A stretch of DNA of 38,147 nt, taken from contig JABDRB010000033.1 in assembly GCA_013041925.1 (NCBI GenBank), positions 1 to 38,147 on the forward strand, read 5' to 3'. The position numbers and the translations under genes are program-made. Shown in pieces: positions 23,133 to 32,989 of the stretch. The DNA comes from Akkermansiaceae bacterium. Lineage in GTDB: Bacteria; Verrucomicrobiota; Verrucomicrobiia; Verrucomicrobiales; Akkermansiaceae. Position 1 is the stretch's first letter, and each line of letters begins with the position of its first letter. A model generated the notes under the pieces. The model had not been told where the DNA came from and did not search any database. It was given only the letters and a program-made list of their open reading frames with translations.

Positions 23133-25979
23133 TTAATGGGCTTCGAGCCAGTTGGCTCCGGTGCCGGTTTCTATTTTGCAGTGGATGCCGTGTGGGATGG
23201 TCAGCGCCTTTTCCATGGTGGTGACGATTTTTGGCACGAGTGACGTCTGCTCACTGACGTGTAGATCGAACAGGAGTTCATCGTGGACCTGGAGGAGTAA
23301 CTTGGTTTTTGTCTGTTCCTTATCGAGGAGCTGAGCCACGTGGATCATGGCGAACTTAATCATATCGGCGGCGCTCCCTTGGACGGGGGCATTGATTGCG
23401 GCGCGCTCGGCCCCACTGCGGATGGTGGCATTCTGTGAGTCGATATTTCGAATCCAACATTTTCGGCCGCTGATGGTTTCCACGTATCCCATTTCCTTGG
23501 CGGACTCGATGGTGCTTTCCATGTAGTTTTTCACCCCTGGGTATTGTTTGAAATAGGTTTTGATGATCTCAGACGCCTCACTGCGAGCGATGCCGAGACG
23601 TTGAGATAAACCGAAGGCAGAGATGCCGTAGATGATGCCAAAGTTGACCATCTTGGCATTTCTTCGCATGTCACTGGTGACGTCGTCAATGCCGACGCCG
23701 TAGACGCGGGCGGCGGTGGCGGAGTGGATATCGAGGTCGTCCTTGATCGCTTGGATCATCGCCTCATCGCCAGAGAGTGCTGCCATGATCCGGAGCTCGA
23801 CCTGTGAGTAATCGGCGGCGAGCAGGGTATGGTTTTTATCCCTTGGGACAAAGGCTTTACGGATCTCACGGCCGGCGGCAGAGCGCACGGGGATGTTTTG
23901 TAAATTGGGATCGCTGGAAGCGAGTCGACCCGTTGAGGCGAGTAGTTGGTGGAAATGGGTGTGGACGCGGCCGGTGCGGGCGGAAACGTGATTGGGTAAG
24001 GCATCGACGTAGGTGGATTTCAGTTTACTGGCCTCACGGTAATCGAGGATGTCAGCGACGATCGGGTGATGGGCTGCGAGAGACGACAGCGTTTGTTCAT
24101 CGGTTTTAAACTGACCTGTTTTGGTTTTTTTAGGTTTCTCGACGAGTTGCATTTCGCCGAAGAGGATTTCGCCGAGTTGTTTTGGGGAGTTTAGGTTAAA
24201 CGAGTGGCCGGCGGCCTCGGTGATCTGTTCGGTGAGGGTGGCGATCCGTTGGCCGAGGTTGTCACCGATGTTTTTGAGTGCGACGATGTCCAGTGAGATC
24301 CCCTCGTTTTCCATGGCAGTGAGCACGGGGAGTAGCGGGGCTTCGATGTTCTGATAGATCGGGAGCTGGCCGCATTTCTCGAGTGCGGGCCTGAGTGCCT
24401 CAGCGATCTGGTAGGTAACATCGGCATCCTCGGCGGCGTATTCCGCGAGGTCCGCCACGGGGATGAGTGCCATGTTGAGGTCCTTTTTTTTGCCCTTCTT
24501 TTTCGGGGTAGGCGCAGCCTCATCAGCCGCACCAAAGAGGTCGGCTTCGGGCTCGACGACTTTTTCCGCAAGGTCTTGAAGTTTGACTGGGGTGTACCCT
24601 AACAACGACTCGGAGACGAAGTCCATGCCGTGCCTTTGGTCGGGTGAAACGAGTGTGTGCACCAGCATCGTATCGAAAAATGGACCGCTGACCGAGTAGT
24701 CGTGGGCCAGCAACACGGAGAGGTCAAACTTCAGGTTGTGTCCGATTTTTTCCAACTTCGAGTGGAAGATGACGCCGAGTTTATCGAGCACCATCTGGGT
24801 GGTGAGCGGGCTTCCTGGGCCGGTGTGCACGAAGTAGGCCTCGTGCGCATCCGTGGCAAAGGCGATCCCAAGGATATCACAGCTTCGCGGGTCGAGCGAG
24901 GTCGTTTCCAAGTCGAAGCAGAAGCGGTCGGCGAGTGAGAGTTTTTTAGCCAGTGAGTGCAGGTCGTTGACGGTAGCGACAAGGTGGTATCGGTGATCGA
25001 CGTCGGCGATGGTTTGCAGTGCTGCGGCAGCGGGGGGGGTCGGGTCCGGCTCATCTGAGCTGGAATCCGTCTGGCTTGTTGGATGATGACCTCGGCCGGC
25101 CACAAAGTCTTTGCCGTAGAGACGTTTACCGATGCCATTAAACTCAAGCTCGGTGAGTAGGGCTTGGGTGGCTGCGTCATCGCGGCCGCCAATGCGGAGG
25201 TCGTCCCAGGTGACATCGATCGGGGTGTCGAGAATGATGGTGGCAAGCAGCTTGGAGAGGCGTGCTTGATCGGCAAAGTTCTCAAGGTTTTCCTTTTGCT
25301 TTCCCTTGAGTTGGTCGGTGGATGCGAGGATGGATTCGACTGAGCCAAACTGGCCGATGAGTTTTTTGGCTGTTTTTTCGCCGATGCCGGGGACGCCTGG
25401 GATGTTATCGGACGCGTCGCCCCAGAGGCCGAGGATATCGATGACTTGTTTTGGGTCCTCGACATTCCATTGTGCTTGGATGGCCGCGACGTCGAGCAGC
25501 TCGTGGTTTCCTCCCTGCCGTCCGGGTTTCCACATGGTGGTGGTCGGGGTGACGAGCTGGGCGAAATCTTTGTCGGGCGTCACCATGTAGGTATGGATGT
25601 CGCCTTGCTGGTCGGCGCGGTGGGCGAGCGTGCCGATGATGTCGTCGGCTTCATAACCATCGAGCTCAAGCACGGGGATGCCCATGCATTGACAGAGGCG
25701 CTTGACGTAGGGGATGGCGGTGGCGAGCTCCTCGGGCATGGCATCGCGCTGCGCTTTGTATTCGGGGAAAATTTGATGTCGCGTGGTGGGTGCCTTGGTG
25801 TCAAAGGCGACGCCGACGTGGCTTGCGTCTTGGTTGTCGATGATGTCTAATAATGCGTTGGTAAACCCGAGGACGGCGGAGGTATTAAGCCCCTTGCTGG
25901 TGAGGATCGGGTTACGAAAAAAGGCAAAATGGGCCCGGTAGACGAGGGCCATGCCGTCGAGGAGAAAGAGTTTGTGCAT
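23133..25979 (-). CDS. polA: DNA polymerase I
   Basis: Replicative repair polymerase of 948 residues, with all three domains. The 5'-3' exonuclease (about 1-290) shows YKAQRDAMPEELATAIPYVK, VLELDGYEADDIIGTLA and GDASDNIPGVPGIGEKTA. The 3'-5' exonuclease domain (about 330-520) keeps the metal-binding DxE in FCFDLETTSLD, so proofreading is probably active, unlike Taq. The polymerase domain shows motif A (LAADYSQVELR), motif B (RRNAKMVNFGIIYGIS) and motif C (LQVHDELLFD). A charged linker rich in Lys and Ala (about 485-500) lies between the exonuclease and its last helix. It starts at ATG 25979. Confidence 0.97.
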   Translation of the reverse strand: MHKLFLLDGMALVYRAHFAFFRNPILTSKGLNTSAVLGFTNALLDIIDNQDASHVGVAFDTKAPTTRHQIFPEYKAQRDAMPEELATAIPYVKRLCQCMGIPVLELDGYEADDIIGTLAHRADQQGDIHTYMVTPDKDFAQLVTPTTTMWKPGRQGGNHELLDVAAIQAQWNVEDPKQVIDILGLWGDASDNIPGVPGIGEKTAKKLIGQFGSVESILASTDQLKGKQKENLENFADQARLSKLLATIILDTPIDVTWDDLRIGGRDDAATQALLTELEFNGIGKRLYGKDFVAGRGHHPTSQTDSSSDEPDPTPPAAAALQTIADVDHRYHLVATVNDLHSLAKKLSLADRFCFDLETTSLDPRSCDILGIAFATDAHEAYFVHTGPGSPLTTQMVLDKLGVIFHSKLEKIGHNLKFDLSVLLAHDYSVSGPFFDTMLVHTLVSPDQRHGMDFVSESLLGYTPVKLQDLAEKVVEPEADLFGAADEAAPTPKKKGKKKDLNMALIPVADLAEYAAEDADVTYQIAEALRPALEKCGQLPIYQNIEAPLLPVLTAMENEGISLDIVALKNIGDNLGQRIATLTEQITEAAGHSFNLNSPKQLGEILFGEMQLVEKPKKTKTGQFKTDEQTLSSLAAHHPIVADILDYREASKLKSTYVDALPNHVSARTGRVHTHFHQLLASTGRLASSDPNLQNIPVRSAAGREIRKAFVPRDKNHTLLAADYSQVELRIMAALSGDEAMIQAIKDDLDIHSATAARVYGVGIDDVTSDMRRNAKMVNFGIIYGISAFGLSQRLGIARSEASEIIKTYFKQYPGVKNYMESTIESAKEMGYVETISGRKCWIRNIDSQNATIRSGAERAAINAPVQGSAADMIKFAMIHVAQLLDKEQTKTKLLLQVHDELLFDLHVSEQTSLVPKIVTTMEKALTIPHGIHCKIETGTGANWLEAH

Positions 25980-26087
25980 AGTGTGATAAGAATGACTGGC
26001 AACAAGCTCTCAGAAAATACCGGAGGTGGAAAGGGTGGAGTCTGGCTGTGGTATTGATGGCACGATCGGCGGGCAGCGTGCCGTCCC

Positions 26088-26522
26088 TTAGGGGTTGATG
26101 CCATTGGTCCTCGCTTCAACCGCGAGCTGGAATGCCTCGCGATCGCCGTAGCGTTTGATCGAAAATTTGACACAGCGGCGCTGGCCAGGTGTGGGTGACC
26201 ATGTGGCTTGCCAGAAATGGTAAGCATTCCCGTTGGCTGTAACCACGGTGATCTTGGAAACGCCGACAACACCGGATCGATTGCGGAGCGATCGTTCGCA
26301 GATGCGGGCGCGGTCGGTGATCTTGGTCAAGAGGTCATCGCGCCACTCAATGGCGGCTTGCAGGGCGCGCTCCGGCTGACCGTGACCGCGGTCGGCAAAA
26401 AATTTACCGTACTTGATGCCGCGGCGTTGGAGTCGGACTTGCCACCCGTGGGTGCCGGCACCGGGGAGGTCGATGCGGGCGATGGCGTAGTTTCCGCCAG
26501 AGGAGTCGGATGAGTTCGGCAT
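26088..26522 (-). CDS. Small protein with two AP2-like repeats, putative DNA-binding
   Basis: A protein of 144 residues from ATG 26522. It has two similar segments. Residues about 12-65 (GWQVRLQRRGIKYGKFFADRGHGQ, then ERALQAAIEWRDDL) and about 84-140 (FWQATWSP, RRCVKFSIKRYGDREAFQLAVEAR) share a three-strand-plus-helix pattern. The pattern W-x4-R/W, then K-x-F-S/F and YGDREAFxLAVEAR resembles the bacterial AP2/ERF-type DNA-binding domain, best known in homing-nuclease and plant transcription factor proteins. No nuclease domain is fused. It may bind DNA as a stand-alone regulator; this is inference. The frame is open upstream to 26603. The polA start is about 109 nt downstream on the same strand. 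Confidence 0.65.
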   Translation of the reverse strand: MPNSSDSSGGNYAIARIDLPGAGTHGWQVRLQRRGIKYGKFFADRGHGQPERALQAAIEWRDDLLTKITDRARICERSLRNRSGVVGVSKITVVTANGNAYHFWQATWSPTPGQRRCVKFSIKRYGDREAFQLAVEARTNGINP

Positions 26523-26702
26523 AGCTGGGATACATGGGAACCTGCCACTGGATGCCTGAAGAAGCAAGTGGGAAGAGGGAGTCAGATGGCCCGGGTAACT
26601 CACGTGCCAGCCTATGTAACACTAACCTATTTTATAGGGTTGCTATTCAATTATGATACGCAACCCGACAAAAGACGGCAGAAAAAGAACTAAATCATGT
26701 TG

Positions 26703-27758
26703 TTACAGCCGGCGGCGCGTTGTCAGACCCAGTAGCGCGCCAAGGCATAGTAGCAGTGAGGAGGTGGGTTCAGGAACCGTCTGCCAGCCAATATCCCTGA
26801 GGAAGGCAAGGTCGAGATCAGTAAGTTCCTTACGTGTTCCTGTGGTGATGTCCGGATCCATGACCACTTCTTGACTCCCTCCATCCGATAGGCGTGTGCT
26901 CATGATGCTGGATGCAATATGCCCACCACCACTGTCAATGAGAGCGGTCCCAGAGCCGTATTCAGCAATGGCCTCGGATCCGAGCCAATCTGTGCCAGAC
27001 ACGAGGTCGTCCCATGGATTGCTAATGCCTATACCTAATGAGTGTAGCATCTCGTGCAATGCGACGCTGTAGAGGTCACTACTGCTAAGGGCGACCGATG
27101 TCGTGTGGTCTAGATGCCAAGTTGTTGAGCCGTCGTTATCAAACCAGAGGTTTCCAATTGTCGGGCCGAAGGATGTTGAATAAGTTACGCCAGCATATGG
27201 ATCCCCGAATGCCCCAGTGATCGTTTCAATCACATGCCCGCCTCTTGTCATGGCTGCTGATGCACTTGCTGATGCGCTGTCAGCTGCCGCTTGCACTTGC
27301 GCTTCGCTCGGGGAGCCAGTCAAACTCGAACCGACTCCGAGTCCGACACCACCTGGTCCACCTTGTCCGAGGGTAAGTCCTCCGAGGCTCCGAGCTCCAA
27401 CAAAAATGATGAATTCATTAGCGCTCAAGCTTCCTGAAAAGCTCTCGCTGCCGGCAGTGTCTGGGTTTGTATAGCTAAGTGATGGAGTGAGAGTGATCGT
27501 AGCGCCCCCCGATGTTCCCGAATACGCGGGGGAAGAACTCATGTCTAGGCTGCTCAGAGATGAGGTAATGGCATCTGAGAGATCGTTTGCGGCTGCTTGC
27601 ACCGCAGCCCGGGCTGTCACTCCGTCAGAAGTTCCGGTATTAAAAAAAGAAGTCGCTGAATGTGAATAATCCAATGAGATGCTGATCCCTAAACAGGGCA
27701 TCACCAGTAAGACATAGCTAAGCACTGAAGAAATGATGAGCTTCATAGAAAGCGTCAT
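26703..27758 (-). CDS. PEP-CTERM-anchored putative zinc metalloprotease
   Basis: Exported protein of 351 residues. A signal peptide covers about the first 25 residues. The sequence has a zincin motif VALHEMLHSLGIG (His235, Glu236, His239), with isoleucine where metzincins have their third His, so a third ligand must lie elsewhere. EVVMDPDITTGTRKEL followed by TDLDLAFLRDIGW is characteristic of PEP-CTERM metalloproteases of this kind. The C-terminus is a PEP-CTERM signal (VPEPTSSLLLCLGALLG, then TTRRRL), so it should be processed by an exosortase encoded elsewhere. The middle (about 40-180) is Ser, Ala and Gly rich. ATG 27746 (MKLIISS) is an alternative start. The base composition is lower in GC than its neighbours. 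Confidence 0.83.
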   Translation of the reverse strand: MTLSMKLIISSVLSYVLLVMPCLGISISLDYSHSATSFFNTGTSDGVTARAAVQAAANDLSDAITSSLSSLDMSSSPAYSGTSGGATITLTPSLSYTNPDTAGSESFSGSLSANEFIIFVGARSLGGLTLGQGGPGGVGLGVGSSLTGSPSEAQVQAAADSASASASAAMTRGGHVIETITGAFGDPYAGVTYSTSFGPTIGNLWFDNDGSTTWHLDHTTSVALSSSDLYSVALHEMLHSLGIGISNPWDDLVSGTDWLGSEAIAEYGSGTALIDSGGGHIASSIMSTRLSDGGSQEVVMDPDITTGTRKELTDLDLAFLRDIGWQTVPEPTSSLLLCLGALLGLTTRRRL

Positions 27759-27973
27759 AGAGCCATGGGTATAAATTGCAATACGATTTGTGGAAAAAGA
27801 AAAATCTGGGAGTTTCGGCTGCCTTATGTGTCAGGGGTTTCCAGCGGGTGGAGGATGAGATCAACCAGCGCCCGAGAAAGTCGCTGTCCTGCAAATCGAT
27901 CTGGGTGGCTGAAGCAGGCTGGGTAAAAATTGTCTCTCATTGGGTGGGGATTTGTGCTTCTACTGCCTGTGCC

Positions 27974-29146
27974 ATGCCAGGAATTATTGTCAAACCACGC
28001 GCACGCATTTTTCACGGACACGATTGGGTGTATGCCTCTGAGATACGGAAGCTTTTTGGTGATCCGAAGCCGGGGGATGTCATCTCCCTCAAAGATTACC
28101 GAGATCGTCCGCTTGGGACCGCGATTTATAACCCAGAGTCACAGATTGTGGCGCGGAGGATATCGCGTCGTAAGCAGAAGCTCGACAAGGAGTTTTTTCA
28201 GCGCCGCATCGGTCAGGCGATTGATCTGCGTGAGCGATCGGGGATCGACCCGAAGCTTGCGCGGCTTGTCTGGAGTGAGTCGGATGCCTTGCCGGGTGTG
28301 GTGGTGGATCGCTATGGGGATCATGTTGTGATGCAGACCTTGACCTTGGCGATGTATCTGCACCGGGAGATGATTGCGGAGGCGCTTCAAGAGCGGCTCG
28401 ATCCTGTATCGATTATTTTGCGTAACGACTCACCGATGCTTTCGGCTGAGGGGTTGGAGGAGGAGATTACCATGATGTTTGGCGAAAAACCGGGACCGTT
28501 TATCGTGGAGGCTTCGACGGTGGAGGGTGGGGTGAAGTTTGAAATTGATCTGCTTGATGGGCAGAAGACGGGGTTATATCTTGACCAGCTGGATGCGCAT
28601 ACTGAGATTGCCAAGCTGGCGAAAGGGATGCGTGTGTTGGATTGTTTTTGTAACCAAGGTGGATTTGCTCTGGCTTGTGCCAAGGCGGGGGCGGCCAGTG
28701 TCACGGCGGTCGATTCATCGGGACCCGCGATCGAGGCGACGCTGCGTAATGCCGAGTTGAACGGCGTGGAAATCAATGCGATCAAGCACAATGCTTTTGA
28801 TTACTTGAAGCATTGTGAAGACGAGTATGACCTCGTGATTCTTGACCCACCGTCGTTTACGAAAAACAAAAAGAGCCTGACCAATGCGATGCGTGGGTAT
28901 AAGGAAATTCATTTACGTGGGTTAAAGCTATTGAGCAAGGAGGGGATCATGGCGACCTATTGCTGTTCGCACCACGCGACCCGTGAGTTGTTTCTTGAAA
29001 ATATTGTTTCCGCGTCGGTGGATGCCAAAAAATCATTACGTCAGATTGCCAGCCACGGCCAGCGATTGGATCATCCCGTGCTTCCCGCCATCCCAGAGAC
29101 TGAGTATCTTAAGGGGTTTGTCTTTCAGATCATCCCGTCGCGCTAA
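27974..29146 (+). CDS. RlmI-type rRNA (cytosine-C5) methyltransferase
   Basis: A SAM-dependent methyltransferase of 390 residues in the RlmI/COG1092 family, which methylates 23S rRNA (C1962 in E. coli). An N-terminal PUA domain (about 1-75) starts MPGIIVKPRARIFHGHDWVYASEI. The Rossmann domain has motif I (MRVLDCFCNQGGFALACAKAG, about residue 218) and the catalytic DPPSF (about residue 290), with NAFDYLK between. The last helix region, KKSLRQIASHGQRLDHP, is family-typical. The frame is open upstream to 27776, but ATG 27974 agrees with the PUA start. The exact target base is inferred. Confidence 0.88.
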   Translation: MPGIIVKPRARIFHGHDWVYASEIRKLFGDPKPGDVISLKDYRDRPLGTAIYNPESQIVARRISRRKQKLDKEFFQRRIGQAIDLRERSGIDPKLARLVWSESDALPGVVVDRYGDHVVMQTLTLAMYLHREMIAEALQERLDPVSIILRNDSPMLSAEGLEEEITMMFGEKPGPFIVEASTVEGGVKFEIDLLDGQKTGLYLDQLDAHTEIAKLAKGMRVLDCFCNQGGFALACAKAGAASVTAVDSSGPAIEATLRNAELNGVEINAIKHNAFDYLKHCEDEYDLVILDPPSFTKNKKSLTNAMRGYKEIHLRGLKLLSKEGIMATYCCSHHATRELFLENIVSASVDAKKSLRQIASHGQRLDHPVLPAIPETEYLKGFVFQIIPSR

Positions 29147-29186
29147 GTGGGGAGGGATTGGCTAAACCGTAAAACGACCACCTTCT

Positions 29187-30524
29187 ATGAAATTCACCCT
29201 TTGGATCCTCCTGTTTGCTACTTTCTGTGGGTCACTGACCGCCGCAGAGAAACCCCATTTCCTCATCATCTTCACCGATGACCAGGGGTATGGCGACCTA
29301 TCCGCCTACGGCAAAACCGACATCGTCACGCCCAATATGGACCGCATCGGCAAGGAGGGGATGTTATTTACTCAGATGCGAGCCAACTGCACCGTGTGCA
29401 CGCCATCAAGGGCTGCCTTGCTCACCGGCAAGTATGCGGATCGGGTCGGTGCCCCTGGTGTGATACGCACGGATCCGGATAGCTCATGGGGGTATCTCGA
29501 CCCGTCCGTTCCGACCTTGGCGGATGAACTCAAGAAGGTGGGGTATCACACCGCACTCGTCGGCAAATGGCACCTCGGGCTGGAGTCACCCAATATCCCG
29601 AATGACCGTGGCTTCGATTTTTTTCACGGCTTCCTCGGTGACATGATGAATGATTATTATCACTGCAAACGTGGAGGCATTCAATTTCTGCGCAAAAACA
29701 AAGAAGTGGTAGAGCCGACCAAGCATGCCACGGACATGTTCACTGATTGGGCGAATGCTTACCTCAAGGAGCGCAGTCAAAAGCCGGACGAGCCGTTTTT
29801 TTTGTATCTTGCCTACAATGCGCCTCACTTCCCCGTTCAGCCGCCGCAAGAGTGGGTGGAGAAAGTGCGTAAGCGGGAGCCTGAAATGAGCAAGGCTCGC
29901 GCACGAAGCGTGGCCTTTGTGGAGCATCTCGATGCAGCGATTGGTCGCGTGCTCGGTGCGCTTGATACCTATGGATTAGCCAACAATACCGTGGTTGTAT
30001 TCACCTCCGACAATGGGGGGTCGCTACGCCATCATCAAAATAATGACCCATGGCGTGGAGGGAAGCAGGACCACTATGATGGTGGGTTGAAAGTACCGTT
30101 TGCGATGCGCTGGCCAGGTGGCATTAAGGCAGGCACGACCAGCGATTATCAAGGGCTCGGCTTTGATATTTTTCCCACCTTTCTAGAAATCGCGGGTGCG
30201 CATGTGGATGAAGATTTGGATGGGGTCAGCTTGATGCCGGTTCTGAAAGGTGAAGCAATGAACGGATCACGGGAGCTGTATTTTGTCCGCCGTGAAGGCG
30301 GTGCAAAAGCTGGGAAGGCATACCAAGCCATCATTGCCGATGGTTGGAAGCTGATGCAGAATGATCCGTTCAGCCCGCTCGAGCTTTACCACATCAAGGA
30401 GGACCCACAGGAAACAAATAACCTCGTCTCAACGGAAAAAGAAAAGTTGAAACAATTGTCCGACCGCTTGCGTTATCATATCCAACGCGGTGGTTCCACT
30501 CCTTGGCAGAAACCATCACCGTGA
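29187..30524 (+). CDS. Secreted sulfatase (formylglycine-dependent)
   Basis: Sulfatase of 445 residues, exported by a signal peptide ending near AA-20. FTDDQGYGD supplies the metal aspartates (Asp31, Asp32). The formylglycine site CTPSRAALLTGKYADR has Cys71 and the classic CxPSR core. GKWHLG and TSDNGGS complete the active site. It is the first of four same-strand genes for exported proteins (to 37496), 81 nt before the next, suggesting that it works on the same substrate as its neighbours, perhaps a sulfated polysaccharide. The substrate cannot be assigned from sequence. It is only distantly similar to the other sulfatase (1824-3224). Confidence 0.92.
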   Translation: MKFTLWILLFATFCGSLTAAEKPHFLIIFTDDQGYGDLSAYGKTDIVTPNMDRIGKEGMLFTQMRANCTVCTPSRAALLTGKYADRVGAPGVIRTDPDSSWGYLDPSVPTLADELKKVGYHTALVGKWHLGLESPNIPNDRGFDFFHGFLGDMMNDYYHCKRGGIQFLRKNKEVVEPTKHATDMFTDWANAYLKERSQKPDEPFFLYLAYNAPHFPVQPPQEWVEKVRKREPEMSKARARSVAFVEHLDAAIGRVLGALDTYGLANNTVVVFTSDNGGSLRHHQNNDPWRGGKQDHYDGGLKVPFAMRWPGGIKAGTTSDYQGLGFDIFPTFLEIAGAHVDEDLDGVSLMPVLKGEAMNGSRELYFVRREGGAKAGKAYQAIIADGWKLMQNDPFSPLELYHIKEDPQETNNLVSTEKEKLKQLSDRLRYHIQRGGSTPWQKPSP

Positions 30525-30605
30525 CCCTGCCCATCGTTTTTCCCCTTTTTTCCCTGTGAGAGTGGGGTTAGCGTAAACCTGATCAACTCATTGACTGTCT
30601 TTTCT

Positions 30606-32951
30606 ATGAAAATCCGAAATGCTATTTTTTCTACCCTCGTCGTGATGACGCTCGTCTCAGGAGCTGAACTTTTTGCCAAGGCTCGCTCTGTGAGTCCATT
30701 CGGCCCGACTGGCCTGATGGGCACCCTTTCAAAGAAGGGAGCCAAAGTGACTCAAGTGGCTAAAGGGTCACCGGCCGACGGCAAGATCAAAAAGGGGGAT
30801 GAGATTATCGGGCTTGGATCCCATTCATTCAAAGGGAATGTTCGCGAGAGCATTGCGGCAGCCATTGATGAGGCCGAAACGAAAAAGGCCAGCGGCAAGT
30901 TAACCGTGACCCTTAAAGGGGGGAAAAAGGTCGACCTACAACTCAAGGTTTTGGGTGAATACAGCAAGACGACACCCTATGATTGCCCTAAGAGTGACTT
31001 GATCATCCATCGCGCCGCTGAATATTTATCTGATCAAATCAAGCACAGCCTTGACCCTAAAAATAGGAAATCAAGGGGTCGATTCAACTCGGGTGCGACG
31101 CACAGCGCGTTGCTGGGCTTGATGGCGACGGGGGAGCAAAAATACATCGATCTGGTGGCAAAAGTGATCCAAGGCTCAGCCATGATGGCGCCGAATGTGG
31201 AGGAGATCGATGCCCAGTTGAAAGGGGAGAAACCCATGGGTTATGTCGGTTGGTATTGGGGGTATCACTGCATTTTGCTAGGTGAGTATTTCCTGCTTAC
31301 GGGTGATGAATCGGTTCTTCCCGCGCTCAAGGTGTATGCGGTGAGTCTTGCCAAAGGCCAAGATGCAGGGGGAATGTGGGGGCATCGGATGGCCGTGGGG
31401 GGGCGTCTTCCAGGGTATGCACAGATGAATCAAAGCAGTCTGTCGAGTTTCATGGGGATGCTCATGGCTCAAAAATGCGGCATTGATGATCCCGACCTTC
31501 AAAAAGGAATCGAAAAAACCTATGCCTACTACTCGACCTACATTGGTGAGGGGGCGTTCAATTATGGAGTGCACGGCCCGAACAAGAAGGCGTTTAACAA
31601 CAATGGGACAAGTGGATCAGGGACGATGTGTATGGCGCTGGCTGATAACCAAGAGGGAGTCAAATTTTTCTCAAGGCTGAGCTCAGCGGCTCATGGCAGT
31701 TTGGAACAAGGGCATGCGAGTAACTTCTTTAATCCTCTATGGACGCCACTCGGTGCTAACTTGTGTGGCCCCGAAGTGACACAGCAGTTTTTTAAGAAAT
31801 CACAGTGGTTTAATACCACAACGCGTTTATGGGACGGCAGTTTTTCTCGTAATACAAAAGAAAGCGGCAAGGAAGGGTCACAAACAGGAGTGGCCTTGCT
31901 GAGCTACTGTCTTCCTCGCAAGGCATTGATGATCACGGGTAGATTCGCCGATTCATCTCTATGGCTGAAAGGTGATCAGGCGACTGACGTCGTGCAGATG
32001 AGTGAGATCGATTACGCGAGCAAGAGCGTGGATGAATTGATCGCGATGTTTGACAATCCATTTCCGCAGGTGCGAGGCCCTGCTGTGTGGGGGTTAAGGA
32101 CGAGAGGCGACGATTTCATTCCGAAGCTCGTTGAGATGTTGGAGAGTGGTAGCCAACGCCAGAAAATCAGCGTCATGGAATACTTCGGCTACAAATGCCC
32201 CCCAGAACAGGCTCATCCACAAATTGACAAAATCGGAGCGATCCTGCGCAACGTCAAGGAGGACGTGAAGTTAAGGGTGAAAGCGGCCTCCACGCTGTCT
32301 TGTTATGGCGAAATGGCACACGCCTACTATAACGACATCCTTCAGTTTATTGTCGATGATGAGCCGGGAGATCATTTCAGAGATGCCGATCAGTCCTTAG
32401 GGCGGAGTCTGAACAACCTTTGCAGCACGCCCTTTGCATCTGGCCTCGTGACGGATAAAGAGCTCTTCTACAAGGCGGCGAACAAGTTGATTGATCACAA
32501 GCGTCAACATGGGCGAGCCGAGGGAGTTAGGATGTTATCGGATATTCCGATGCAAGATTTCGCGCCGATGGCAGGAAAGGTGATGTATATCATCAAAGAT
32601 GAGGATCGGACGTATCACTCCTATCACACATGGCAGAGCACCATCGGGCCAGCGATTGAGGTATTGGCGGGCCTCAATATCAAAGAGGGATTGCCGTATG
32701 CCGCTGGGATTATCGACCGAGAAGGTGGTAAGTGGGGGTTTAAAGTGAGGATGCTTTGTGCGGCCTTGCCCAAGTATGGAGGCAATGCCAAAGAGTCCCT
32801 GGCCAAAATCAAGACAGACAAGCGGCTGAAGGATATCGAGAAAAGCAGGTTTGGCGGGATCTGGCGAAAAATGGTCAAAGCCATTGACGGTGATCCATCG
32901 CCCAAGAAGCTGATTTCTTTGGAGGATGCCTTGAACAATGGAGCGGAGTAA
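30606..32951 (+). CDS. Exported PDZ, alpha-toroid and HEAT-like protein (DUF6288-type)
   Basis: A protein of 781 residues. The signal peptide ends near residue 22-25. A PDZ domain (about 30-120) is recognisable from PFGPTGLMGTL, VAKGSPADGKIKKGDEIIGL and the strands that follow. The middle (about 130-480) looks like an alpha/alpha toroid (SGATHSALLGLMATGE, MGYVGWYWGYHCILLGEYFL, SGSGTMCMALA). The C-terminal third has HEAT-like repeats (about 490-740). The arrangement matches DUF6288 proteins of Planctomycetes and Verrucomicrobia; a catalytic function has not been established to my knowledge. The start is ATG 30606 (MKIRNAIFS). It sits between a sulfatase and the DUF1592 protein; the DUF1592 start lies 38 nt downstream. 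Confidence 0.72.
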   Translation: MKIRNAIFSTLVVMTLVSGAELFAKARSVSPFGPTGLMGTLSKKGAKVTQVAKGSPADGKIKKGDEIIGLGSHSFKGNVRESIAAAIDEAETKKASGKLTVTLKGGKKVDLQLKVLGEYSKTTPYDCPKSDLIIHRAAEYLSDQIKHSLDPKNRKSRGRFNSGATHSALLGLMATGEQKYIDLVAKVIQGSAMMAPNVEEIDAQLKGEKPMGYVGWYWGYHCILLGEYFLLTGDESVLPALKVYAVSLAKGQDAGGMWGHRMAVGGRLPGYAQMNQSSLSSFMGMLMAQKCGIDDPDLQKGIEKTYAYYSTYIGEGAFNYGVHGPNKKAFNNNGTSGSGTMCMALADNQEGVKFFSRLSSAAHGSLEQGHASNFFNPLWTPLGANLCGPEVTQQFFKKSQWFNTTTRLWDGSFSRNTKESGKEGSQTGVALLSYCLPRKALMITGRFADSSLWLKGDQATDVVQMSEIDYASKSVDELIAMFDNPFPQVRGPAVWGLRTRGDDFIPKLVEMLESGSQRQKISVMEYFGYKCPPEQAHPQIDKIGAILRNVKEDVKLRVKAASTLSCYGEMAHAYYNDILQFIVDDEPGDHFRDADQSLGRSLNNLCSTPFASGLVTDKELFYKAANKLIDHKRQHGRAEGVRMLSDIPMQDFAPMAGKVMYIIKDEDRTYHSYHTWQSTIGPAIEVLAGLNIKEGLPYAAGIIDREGGKWGFKVRMLCAALPKYGGNAKESLAKIKTDKRLKDIEKSRFGGIWRKMVKAIDGDPSPKKLISLEDALNNGAE

Positions 32952-32989
32952 TGGGCACGGCAATGGCCGAGTTGCCCAGTAAATAAACC

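Noticed and set aside
26626-26644. AACCTA/TAGGGTT imperfect inverted repeat downstream of the PEP-CTERM gene, considered as a terminator
   Set aside because: The stem is short and bulged and has no U tract in the relevant direction.
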